Shown piece after piece: positions 1-9,946 of a DNA stretch of 64,000 nt. Source of the stretch: Heloderma charlesbogerti (taxonomy: Eukaryota; Chordata; Lepidosauria; Squamata; Helodermatidae); the NCBI GenBank assembly GCA_026122225.1, contig JANEZZ010002364.1, positions 620,001-684,000 of the forward strand. Direction: 5' to 3'. Within the stretch, counting starts at the first letter, position 1. Every line of letters starts with the position of its first letter. Position numbers and translations under genes: made by a program. The notes under the pieces were generated by a model. That model did not search any database and had not been told where the DNA came from. It saw only the letters and a list, made by a program, of their open reading frames with translations.

Positions 1-598
1 GAGGCAAATGGCGGCAGCTACGGTGGCGCTATTTGCATTCCCTTTTTTTTTTTTGTCGTTTTAGCCTACGTAAATATTTACATAGGCTATTATGGCGGGA
101 GGGGGGGAAAGGGAACGCAAATGGTGGCCACTATGCCACTTGCGTTCCCTTTTTTTTTCCTGCCATAATAGCCTACGTAAATATTTACGTAGGCTAAAAT
201 GGTAAAAAAAAGGGGGGAATGCAAATGGCAGCCGCCGTAGCTGCCGCCATTTGCATCCGCTGTTTTGGGGGGGGGGGTTGCCGTGATAGGCTACATAAAT
301 ACTTACATAGCCTATCACGGCCTCCGCAGGGACACAAATGGTGTCCCTGCGTTAGCCGTGATAGGCTACGTAATTATTTACATAGCCTATCACGGCTATA
401 ATGAAGAAGCGAATGGTGGCCACAGTCACGGCCACCATTCACAAGTCAGCGTGGACGGCAGCAGGTAAGTGCTCCATTTCGCACACCTTTCATGGGGTGG
501 GGGGGCGGAGGGCTTCATTCCGCCACGGATTTCGAGGGGCCAAATGCACTGGCATTCGGCCTCACCGAGATCCATGGCGGAATTCTCTGACATCCCTA
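1..598 (+). mobile_element. Family A hAT-type palindromic element, left part outside window
   Basis: Non-autonomous element whose right terminus ends in ACATCCCTA at 598. The interior is a chain of hairpins: TACGTA-type at about 66-100, 170-205, 284-322 and 354-397, alternating with GCAAATGG-type at about 118-156, 221-256 and 410-442. The first part is mirrored about roughly position 137. A GGTAAGT motif lies at about 465-471. The last 100 bp form a further palindrome with TTCCGCCA/TGGCGGAA arms. The left terminus and target duplication are not visible. It has no coding capacity; the short ORFs here are by-products of palindromes. Confidence 0.85.
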
Positions 599-2169
599 TC
601 CAAGACATTTTTGTGCGATGAAAGGAGATCAAGCACTCCTTCTAAAATAAACTCCATGTCTGCTTGTGGCAACAACACCGAATTGTTGCTAACCAATTGG
701 GCCTCCCTTCCCCATTAGATTTTCAGAACCAAATGCTTTCCATTTGCTGAAGCAAGCCCAGGGTGCAGGTACCTTGGTGGGAAAAGAGGCAGTCCATGTC
801 AGTGGGGAGGTGTGCTCCAGCTGTTCTAGGCATAGGGGAAGTTGTGGCCACAGGCAGAGAAGTCTTCCCTACAGGGCTATGAGGGGCTTTGGCCTGGTCT
901 CCCCTTCTGCCCACACATTGTCATCATGGGCTTGCCCAACCCACCTTCCCTGTAAATAAAAGGTTGGTTATTGCTGTGGACCTCAGCCAGGTGCCAGTTG
1001 ATGGGGCTGGGAAGGAATTTTACCTGGGGGACTCATTGGCATGTCTCACAGGGTTTCCACATTCCTCATAGCAATATAAGTTGGCTGTGAAGTTATCTGC
1101 TAAGCCTCACTGTTACAACTTTTCAGTGCAGATGGTATGGGGCTGAATCCAAGTCAAGGCAGAAGGGGGTACACACCCTCTCCCCCAACAGGAATGGGGG
1201 GCATGAGGGGCACAGGGCTGCAGCCCAGCTCAGGGATTGGTATGCAAGCACCACTCCCAGGGGAGAGGGGAAGGAGACAGGTGAATGGCACATGCCCTGG
1301 TTCAGTCAACCCCATGCTCCAGCCTAAGCCCTGCCCCCGAGCCTCCCAGCATGTAGGCTGTGGTGTGAATTGGTCAGCAGGTCGGCTGAGTGATTGGGGG
1401 ATCCAGCCACCACACCATGTCAAACTCTTAGCTGTAACCAAAAGTTCTGGCCAATTTATAACCCAACATGGTCTCTGTGTAAATTATTGGTTGCCTTTCC
1501 TGGGAGGGCCACCAAATGAGCACAGCAGGTGCAAAAGGTTGCAAGCTAAGAATGTGGAGACCCCTCTTGTTTCTACACGATATGTTGTTCCAGCCTTCCC
1601 TTGTCATCCAGACTGAAGTCCCTGTCTGGGCAACGTATGGTCAGCAGAACCCCCTTAGCAGCAACATTAGCTAAAACTCCAGAAGGGTTCCACTGATGGG
1701 TTCCCCCTCCCCTGCTGAGGATGTGTTCATATGCAACCAGTGGAGGAACCCCTTCCATTTAAACATAAGGTCTTGAAGCACTGAAGTAGCATACTATACT
1801 TGACAAGAGGAGGAGAAGAGAAATTAGTGTGACTGTATGTGGATGCATTTTTGAAGACCCACAATTATAGCAGGCCATAAGCAAGTAGTAAGTAGTAGAT
1901 TCCCTTGTACTGCTTTGAGTGCAGCATGTAAAGGTGAATTTCAGAACCATTTCAGGTGATTTCTAGTTCAATATATTCACATGGTGACAACGTCTTGTAA
2001 AGGTTTTCCTTATATGGTCATCTAATGCCAGAAAAGTGGTGGGGTTGGTTTCCCAGGAACAGAGTGGGAGTGTCACAATCTCATCAAAAAGTTGCATATA
2101 AGCTTGACTCTTTCTGGGGAAAGTGTTTAGAATGTGTATTAATTGCTCTAAATTTTAGTGGGTTATGAA
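599..2169. other. Unclassified sequence, no gene seen
   Basis: No recognisable protein domain, RNA gene or tandem repeat. The 159-codon plus-strand ORF starting at 1137 has proline/glycine-rich, low-information content and no motif I recognise, and an overlapping minus-strand ORF is equally open. It could be old repeat sequence. Confidence 0.5.
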
Positions 2170-2177
2170 CTGGTAAT

Positions 2178-2624
2178 TAGGGATGTGCAGAACCCCTACC
2201 TTTCATTCCAGGGGGGTTCTGCAGGGGGGAGCAATCTGTTCCTCCCCCCCCCGGGATCCTCTTCAGCGTCCGCCCATCCGCTGGGTTCCATGGACCAGCA
2301 CACCTCCGGTGGTACGGCAATGGTGGCTGCCATTGCCGTTTTGCTTTGTGAAAGACAGCACCACTTGCAGCCGTAAAGCCCTCACAGCCATTTACAGCTT
2401 TATTTACATAAAACTCAGGGCTTTACGGCTGCCTTTCTCAAAGAAAAATGGCAATGGCAATTGCCATTGCTGTATCGCCGGAGGATCCGGAGCAGGCATG
2501 CCAGTCCGGCAGGAATCCTTCCAGAGTGGAGGTAAGACGTGCCATCCCGCCACAGACTCCGGAGACTGGATTCCAAAGAATCCAGCCTCATTGGAGTCCA
2601 TGGAGGATTTCTCCAACATCCCTA
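2178..2624 (+). mobile_element. Complete hAT-type element with ATGGCAATGGC hairpins
   Basis: Starts TAGGGATGTGCAGAACCCC and ends CCAACATCCCTA. It is flanked by a perfect 8-bp duplication CTGGTAAT (2170-2177 and 2625-2632). The interior is a palindrome with arms reading GGCAATGGTGGCTGCC and CAGCCGTAAAGCCCT and their complements. It lacks the TACGTA hairpins. GGTAAGA lies near the right end (about 2531) and the complement of a GGTAGG variant near the left. Related to family A by termini and layout but a separate subfamily. Confidence 0.85.
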
Positions 2625-2655
2625 CTGGTAATCTAATCTGCAAATCAGTCCTATG

Positions 2656-3421
2656 TAGAGATGTATGGATTCCCCACCATCCATTCTGGTGGGGAATCTG
2701 GAGGGGGGGAGGCAATCCATTCCTCCCCCCTAGAAACCACATGGAGCAGTTCTGCTCTGCGAGGATTCCGCAGAGCCAAGGGCCACCCTGTTCCGCCATC
2801 TGCGTGTCCCGGACTCCCCTGTTATTTTCTGGCTTCCTGAATTTACATAAATAATCCAGGAAGTACCTTTGAAAAATCCTTTCCGCCCACCCGCCATTGG
2901 TCTCCGTAAGCCTCGGGTTATAGCAAAAATGCGTATTTATTTTTGTAAAAAAGGGTAAAGCCCTTTGTGGGAATTCCCCATGTAACTTCCAGTCACCTCA
3001 CCTCACCGGACCTGTCCTGACCTCACCGCACCTGAGCTCACCTGACCTCACCTCACTGGACCTCACCAGACCTGTCCTGACCTCACCTGACCTCACCTCC
3101 ACAGGCAAGAAACAGAAAAGATGGAGGATTTCCATGGAGTACAAGACTCAGCCCCAGCAAAAGAAAGCCTCGGGTCACAGGGAAAGTGCCTCGTAAAAAG
3201 GGTAAAGACGTTCGTGTTCTTCTGCCTCCATTTCCGATTTACGGATTTCTTTTTGTAATTATTTTCATAAAATCCACTGTTTTGTGGACAAAAAAAAAAA
3301 GGTCTGCATGAGCTCCGGTCTGGGTCGACTGGGCCTCTCCATTCTGAGGAGGGTTCCATGGACTGGATTTGTCAGAATTCGATCCTATTTAAAATTTGTG
3401 TGGAATTCTCTGACATCCCTA
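2656..3421 (+). mobile_element. hAT-type element containing a minisatellite
   Basis: Starts TAGAGATGTATGGATTCCCC and ends GAATTCTCTGACATCCCTA, the same right terminus as family A. The flanks (GTCCTATG before, GCTATGGT after) share a CTATG core but not in register, so a clean target duplication is not shown. The interior carries a CCTCACCTGA-type minisatellite and is otherwise unlike the other family members. Boundaries rest on termini alone. Confidence 0.55.
2994..3100. repeat. CCTCACCTGA-type minisatellite
   Basis: Imperfect short tandem repeats built from CCTCACC, GGACCTG and TCCTGACCTCACC blocks. It lies inside the element at 2656-3421, so it probably expanded after or together with that element. 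Confidence 0.8.
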
Positions 3422-4121
3422 GCTATGGTGAAAGTTAACAGAGCCCTGAAATAATCCTTCTCATTACCTGTCATGAAGACCCATCTTGACCCCATTCAGA
3501 CTCAGTCTGCCTGTTAACTGTCTCTCACTCTGCCAGGACTTGAAGTGCATCCTGATTGTGATATCATCTGTGACATCTGAACATCATATTTGCATTCAAC
3601 CAAGGATATCCCCATGCTAACAGCACTGGCAAATAAATCGCTGTAACTAGGTAACCACCTCCCTGCCTATCCAACAAGTGTGATGTTTATTTTCAAACTC
3701 ATAACTGTGCCTGAAGAAGAATTTAGTGTAACTTGAAAGTCTGCTTTCAGTATTAAAGGAGTGGGGGTGGAGATATCCAATATAAGGTGTAATCTCACTT
3801 GCTGTGTGTATTAATGCTCAAGTATTAGTCTACTTTTACAAAGAGGATCAACCAGCATAATATTGCTTCTGTTCAGGATAAATGTCCAGTCATTTCATTG
3901 GTGTGAGCTTGAATCCCGCCACTGCCACCAAATTGTGATGTCATCTAGGGGTTGCTTATAAGCCCCTTAAAACTAGTAGAACAGTAGAAAGTAAGGAAGA
4001 ATTCAGTGATGGGTTATGTGAAACAGTATAAAGGTAATGGGAAAATATAAGACAGTTGTTCAGGTGGCTATCAGGGTGGGGGATGGAGGGACACAAACCA
4101 GCAGCTGGAAAGTCTCTCACT
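3422..4121. other. Unclassified AT-rich sequence, no gene seen
   Basis: No domain or RNA gene seen. The segment around 3710-3745 (CCTGAAGAAGAATTTAGTG followed by TAACTTGAAAGTCTGC) resembles a phrase common near vertebrate LINE or Penelope-like 3' ends, so this may be an old retroelement tail. That is a weak suggestion. Confidence 0.4.
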
Positions 4122-4845
4122 TAGGGATGGCAGAGAATTCCACCATGGATTCCAGTGAGGCCGGATTCTAAAGAAATCCATGGCGGAATGGCCTCCCGCC
4201 CCCCTGCCCCCTCCCGCGGAATCCCCCAGGATGGAACTTACCTGGGGCGGATGCGGCGGTGGCAGCAGTGGCGGTGGTTCTGGTGGTGGCAGCAGCTGGT
4301 CTCCTGGCCGGCCACAGCCGGGCTGCTGCGACCGCCATTGCCATCCTTCGAGCTGTGATAGGCTATGTAACAATTTACGTAGCCTATCACGGCATGCCCC
4401 CCCCAAAAACGGCATACTCAAATGGTGGCGGCTACGGCGGCCACCATTTGTGTTCCCTATTTTTCGCCGTTCTAGCCTACGTAAATATTTACATAGGCAA
4501 TTACGGCGAAAGAAAGGGAACCACAAATAGCATAGCGGGCGCTATTTGCATCCTTTTTTTTCCGCTGTTTTATCCTACGTAAATATTTATGTAGGCTTTT
4601 ACGGCGAAAAAAAAAGAAACGCAAATAGCGCCCACTACGCTATTTGCAGTTCCCTTTTTTTCACCATAATTGCCTACGTAAATATTTATGTAGGCTAAAA
4701 AGGCGAATCAAAAAGGGACGCAAATAGCGCCCGCCATGCTATTTGCGTTCCCCTTTATTTTCGCTGTCATAGTCTATGTAAATATTTACGTAGGCTAAGA
4801 TGGTCAAAAATAAGGAACGCAAATGGCGGCAGCCGTAGCCAAAAA
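4122..4845 (-). mobile_element. Family A element, reversed, distal end missing
   Basis: Begins TAGGGATGGCAGAGAATTCC, the complement of the family A right terminus, so the element lies reversed. The complement of GGTAAGT (ACTTACCT) is at about 4234-4241. TACGTA-type hairpins follow at about 4352-4394, 4470-4503, 4570-4603, 4670-4700 and 4768-4800, separated by GCAAATAGCG/GCAAATGGTGG hairpins. The copy breaks off near 4845 without a family A left terminus, joining a fragment of a different repeat. Confidence 0.8.
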
Positions 4846-4876
4846 TATCTGGAGGGCTGCAAGTTGCCCCACCCCA
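4846..4876. repeat. Fragment of the CTCCAGATGT-type MITE arm
   Basis: The ATCTGGAGGGCTGCAAGTTG block matches the right arm of the complete 125-bp palindromic element at 51381-51505. Only one arm is present. Confidence 0.55.
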
Positions 4877-6081
4877 CGCCTCAATAATGGTGGTCCACCT
4901 TTTTGGCAACTGTGCAGCAACTCAACTCTGGTGCCCACCTCGGTTGTAGCATACAGTTACCAAGAAGTGAATAAGGTCCTGGGATGGGTATTTTCTTTGA
5001 AAGTGGCATTAGGTTTACTGGTCAGTTCCCATTCATTGAGTTAATGGGATGGAAATCTATGTCCTCTTGATGCTGCCAATTTCAACCAAGCTTAAGCACA
5101 CTCATTGCTCTATTGGACCATGGTCACAATCTCTGATTGTTCTAGTTCATGCTCTAGAAATTGAAAGATCTGAGGACTAGCTTTGTCTGTGCTATGTGTA
5201 AGAGCAATCAGTTAGGTGGCTAGAAAATGAAACACAACCCTTTCTAAATTCCGAAGGACTGAGTCATTATAGGAGGTAAATCTCACCAGGTGCAGCACTC
5301 AGTCTAAGATGTCATGTTGGATGGGCAGTACCCATGTCATGTTTTCCAGTAACAATACTATGTGGTCTCACAAGTTTATTGGGTGAAATAAAATGATTCA
5401 GCAGGTACCAAGGAATAAGAGACATGAAGAGATAGGTGAACTCCCTTTTTTATTTTATTTATGTTTATTGTATTTGGGATCCCAATACAATAAATAACCT
5501 GGGAACCTCTACATCTCACTCTCCCTTCCATTGACCTTGTCTCATATTCTGTTCTGTAGTGCACGCAGAAATGCTCATAGTTAGCAACATGAAGAATCTG
5601 AGCAGAAATGTATAAAATATGCCCCCAAAAGGAATAATTCTAGAGATCAAAAGGTGGTACTGCAATGAGTGTTCTTTACAAGCAATAATATAATGAGGGT
5701 GGAGTGAAAACCATCTTTTTCATTTTGATTTTGCTTTCACAGTTACACTGTTGTCAAAAAACACCCCCCGAGATTATATTAGTGTCCAGGACTTGGACAA
5801 AAAAAATGAGAGAAACACATTTGATCTTCATGTAATTTGCTTAGCTGTTATGAAAGTTCTCATCAAACATGCACTCTGCAACTTGAATATCAACACTCTT
5901 GAAAATTCAGCTCCATCGTAAATATAATGATTCTAGGCTGTCAGGCCAACACAACATCTATCCTCTCAGAGACTTAAAAGATCATGCATGCAAGAAGGTC
6001 AGATATGATTCATAATCCAAGGAGCACATTCCTGTTGGCCTTTTGTCACTTTGGAGATTAGACAGTGGATGCTAATAAAAT

Positions 6082-6082
<1 letters not shown>
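4877..6082. other. Unclassified sequence, no gene seen
   Basis: AT-rich sequence without a recognisable coding region, RNA gene or mobile element. The short ORFs have no recognisable motifs. Confidence 0.5.
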
Positions 6083-6112
<30 letters not shown>

Positions 6113-6126
6113 CACAGACAGACACA
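6083..6126. repeat. (GACA)n microsatellite
   Basis: About ten GACA units with a few CACA interruptions. Confidence 0.95.
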
Positions 6127-6400
6127 CGAGAAATTTGTCCAATCCACATTTCAAGGAGATCTTACCAAATGTGCACTTCCTGAATCTAAACTTGTACTTG
6201 AGCATAGGTAGATGTTAAAATACGAAAATTCCCAAAGTTTGCGATGCAGATGCTCAGAATAGCATGCACGCAGGCACTCATGCAAACACACACACACCGA
6301 CAAAAATATGTATATTTGAAACAGTGTGTACAAAATGGTAACCACGGAAAACTGGGCAGTGGCTAGTGAACTGCTGTGGCCATCAGCTTGAGCAAATGTG

Positions 6401-7183
6401 TAGGAATGTATGAAAATCACTTATCTTTTGTGGATTATGCTGATGGTGGGGGGGGGAGGCGTTCCGTCCCTCCCCCTGGAATCCTCGCTGGGGGGTGAGG
6501 AGCTCCATTCCTCCACCCGGAATCCTCGAATGGCCGGCTGTGCTCCGCGGGAGCTCCGCAGAGCAGCCGGCCAGGCCCAGCCAGGCCAGAGCTGTCCACA
6601 GCCGGATTTCTGGCCGCGGAGGGCTCTGCGTAAAAAAACAAACAAACAAAGAAACCCGTGTACACAAATGGCAGTGGCTATGGCCACCGCCATTTGCGTT
6701 CCTTCTTTTTGGCTGTCTTAATCTACGTAAATATTTACGTAGACTATGACGGCGAAAATAAGGGGAACACAAATAGCGTAGCGGACGCAATTTGCGTTCC
6801 CCTTATTTTCGCCATCTTAGTCTACGTAATTATTTACGTAGAGTAAGACGGCCCAAAATAAGGAACGTAAATGGTGGCGGCCATAGCCGCTGCCATTTCG
6901 TATGCCTTTTTTTTTTTACCCAGTCATTTTAGGCTACGTACGTTTTTATGTAGCCTAAAACATCTGGGTAAAAAATAAAACAAAACTGCAAATGGCGGCG
7001 GCGGCAGCCGGTCGGAAGACCAGCCACCGCAGCCACTGCCGCCCGGAAGATCCGCCCCAGGTAAGTTTCATCCCAGGGGGATCCGCGGGGGGTGACAGGC
7101 CATTCCGCCACAGATTTCAGGGGGCTGAATGCACTGGCATTCAGCTTCCCCGAGATCCGTGGCGGAATTCTCTGCCATTCCTA
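6401..7183 (+). mobile_element. Complete family A element, 783 bp
   Basis: Starts TAGGAATGTATGAAAATCAC and ends TCTGCCATTCCTA, flanked by a perfect 8-bp duplication CAAATGTG (6393-6400, 7184-7191). The left third is GC-rich with paired TCCTC blocks. TACGTA hairpins are at about 6716-6755, 6815-6853 and 6925-6968, with CAAATGGC hairpins between them. GGTAAGT is at about 7060, pointing toward the right end; the left-end counterpart has decayed to ACTTATCT. Confidence 0.9.
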
Positions 7184-7310
7184 CAAATGTGTGCTACTCA
7201 CTAACACCATTTATCTTCTGCACATGAACAACTGCAAGGGTCATGCTATGGCCAAAGTGTATGAACCGCCCACTTCCTCCTTCATTATGGAGACACTACA
7301 GACCCACAGT

Positions 7311-8940
7311 TAGGGATGTACTAAAGTAGGGATGTCAGAGAATTTCACCACGAATCTCAGGGAGGCTGAATGCCACCGCATTCGGCCCCCCGAAATCAGC
7401 GACAGAAAGGTCTGCCCCCCCACCCCCCTGGGACGGGACTTACCTTGTTCGAATGTCCCTGGTGGCGGCGGCTGCGATGGCAGTTCGACGGCGGTTGGGC
7501 GGCAGTTGGGCGGCGGTTCGGCGGCGGTTTGGCGGTGGCGGCTGCAGCAGCCGGTCTTCCGACTTGCTGCCGCCACCACCATTTCCAAGTTTGTTTGTTT
7601 TTTTAAAAACGTGATAGGATACATAAAGATTTACATAGCCTATCATGGCTAGATTTTTAAAAAATACCGTGATAGGCTACGTAAATGTTTATGTAGCCTA
7701 TCACGGCTGAGTTAAAAAAACAAAACAAAACCGTGCGTATGGAAATGGCAGCGCCCATAGGTGCCGCCATTTGTGTTCCTTATTTTGGCACGTCTAGTCT
7801 ACGTAAACATTTACGTAGACTACAGCGAAAATAAGGGGAATGCAAATAGCGTAGATGCTATGCTATTTGCGTTCCCCTTATTTTCACTGTAGTCTATGTA
7901 AATGTTTACGTAGACTAGATGTGCCAAAATAAGGAACGCAAATGGCGGTGCCTATGGGCGCCGCCATTTGCGTACGCGTGTTTGTTTGTTTTTTAACTCA
8001 GCCGTGATAGGCTACGTAAACATTTACGTAGCCTATCACGGCTGACTGCAGGGACGGAAATGGCAGCGGCTATGGCCGCCGCCATTTGCAGACCCGGCCA
8101 GCCCGGATTAGCGGCGGGAGGGATGGGGCGCCTCCCCCCCGGCCAGAATTTCAGGGGGGAGCGACGGGGCGCCTCCCCCCCAGCCAGAATTTCGGGGTGA
8201 GAGATGGGATGCCTCCCCCCCAGCCAGAATTTCGGGGGGAGGGACGGAGCACCTCCCCCCACCGCGAATCAAATTTCGTAAAAGGTAAGTGACTTTCGTA
8301 CACCCCTATGGGAGTCACTTACATTTTCGCAGAGTTGATTTGTGGTGGAGGGGAGGCGTTCCACACCTTCCCCCAAAATCCTAACCCGGCCCACTCCGCT
8401 CCGTGGAACCTCCATGGAGCCGCCAGCCGGGTGCATTCGCAGGCATCTGGAGCCTGCGGACGCAAATGGCAGCGGCTACGGCGGCTGCCATTTGCGTTCA
8501 TGTTTTGGGCTGTGATAGGCTATGTAAATATTTGCATAGCCTATCACGGCAAAAGACAGGGGTGCAAATGGCAGCCGCTATGACATTTGTGCCCCTGTCT
8601 TTTTACCGTGATAGGCTACGTAAATATTGACGTAGCCCATCACGGCAAAAAAACCAGGAATGCAAATGGCGGAGGCTACGGCAGGGATGCAAATGGCGTC
8701 CCTGCATTAGCCGTGATAGGCTATGTAAGTATTTACATAGCCTATCACGGCCTAAATGGGGAAGCAAATGGCAGCTGCAGACATGGCTGCCATTTGCAAA
8801 GCAGCACGAACGTCACCAGGTAAGTGCTCCGTTTTGCGCGCCTTTCGCAGGGTGGTGGGGTGGGGGGTTTCGTTCCGCCACGGATTTTGGGGGGCCTTTG
8901 GCTTCACTGAGATCCGTGGTGGAATTCTCTGACATCTCTA
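7311..8940 (+). mobile_element. Family A element carrying a second family A element
   Basis: The outer element starts TAGGGATGTACTAAAG at 7311 and ends GAATTCTCTGACATCTCTA at 8940. It is flanked by a perfect 8-bp duplication CCCACAGT (7303-7310, 8941-8948). After 16 bp it is interrupted by another copy (7327-8308) and resumes with GTCACTTAC, the expected continuation of a family A left end. Its own hairpins follow at about 8510-8550, 8606-8647 and 8710-8751, then GGTAAGT at about 8818-8824. Confidence 0.85.
7327..8308 (-). mobile_element. Inner family A element, reversed, 982 bp
   Basis: Begins TAGGGATGTCAGAGAATTTC (complement of the right terminus) and ends TTTCGTACACCCCTA (complement of the left terminus). 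Its interior is mirrored about roughly 7860: TACGTA hairpins at about 7608-7648, 7669-7708, 7793-7827, 7886-7920 and 8000-8043, with GC-rich CAAATGGC hairpins between. The complement of GGTAAGT lies at about 7437 and GGTAAGT at about 8284, so both motifs point outward. Flanking 8-mers do not match clearly, so the target duplication has probably diverged. Confidence 0.85.
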
Positions 8941-8948
8941 CCCACAGT

Positions 8949-9946
8949 GGGCTCCAGTACATCAGGCAGGCCATCCCAAACAGTGACACCAGTTCTCTTA
9001 ATCCCTTGTTTGTGGATCATCACTTTTACAATGGCAGCACCGTTGTGGTAATGCTGAGATATCACTGCACACAGAGAGCCGAAGTTGGCCAGCTGATTGC
9101 CATCAGACTTTTACTCACTTCTCATGCCTGCCTACAGGGACGGACAAATCTATCCATTTAGGTTTCTCTCATTTTCTCATTTTTTCCAATCTCAGTTCAT
9201 CCCAGAATTTATCCAGACTTGTTTGGTTCATCCCGAACTTTGAGAATTTTTTTGGTAAAGTTTCCTTTAAAATCCATATACCTTTTTGTGCACGTTTCTC
9301 CAGATCATGCCTAATATGCACATTTGCACAATCAACTTTCCTAATATGCATTTTAAACATTATTTCCCCTAACATATACATTCTTTTACCCATTTTTTGA
9401 TTGGAAAACTCTATTACAAAATTCAGAGACGTGGGGATGTTAAAGGGTAACTGAGTTTCAGTTCACATAGTGGTTTGAAGGTGAGAAATTGGGCAAGTTT
9501 GCATTGAAATGAAAACTGAATGATATTCTATGCCAACCCTACTTCCTAGAGTTGTTGCTCATGGCCCAGGGTAGGATTGGGGCCAAGGTAAATGCATTCT
9601 AAAGTTCTCCAAGAAGTACACTGATTCTTGTACATATTGTATTTCTCTGCCAACTTTAAAGGGTTTGTTTCCATTCAACTTCAAGCTACATGACCATGTA
9701 AGCACAAACACTGGTTGATTTTAAATGCAGTTTGGGGAGAATGTTTTGTTTACTTCAAGTGCAATTTAATTGGATGGGTTCTGAATATGTATGGTGACAA
9801 AAGCCTTGCAGAGTTGCCCTAGCACTAACCCTGTTCATTCTTATGTACAATAAAAAAGCATGAGTACACCAGTTAGATGCCCTGAAAAACAAGGATGTGA
9901 AAATTGCTTCATTTTAGTTTCATTTGTAGGTATTCAGTCTACCTTT
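8949..9946. other. AT-rich sequence with a possible family B relic
   Basis: No gene seen. Bases about 9135-9541 contain TCAGTTCATCCCAGAATTT and TATGCACATTTGCAC words typical of family B elements elsewhere in the window, and end near CCAACCCTA. No target duplication was found, so only a relic is suggested. Confidence 0.45.

Noticed and set aside
1..600. Spaced palindromic repeats as a CRISPR array
   Set aside because: Spacing is irregular, the intervening sequences are themselves repeated palindromes, the unit lies inside transposons with target duplications, and the genome is eukaryotic.
1137..1616. 159-codon ORF as a host exon
   Set aside because: Composition is Gly/Pro/Cys-rich and non-specific, an overlapping minus-strand frame is also open, and no family resemblance was seen.
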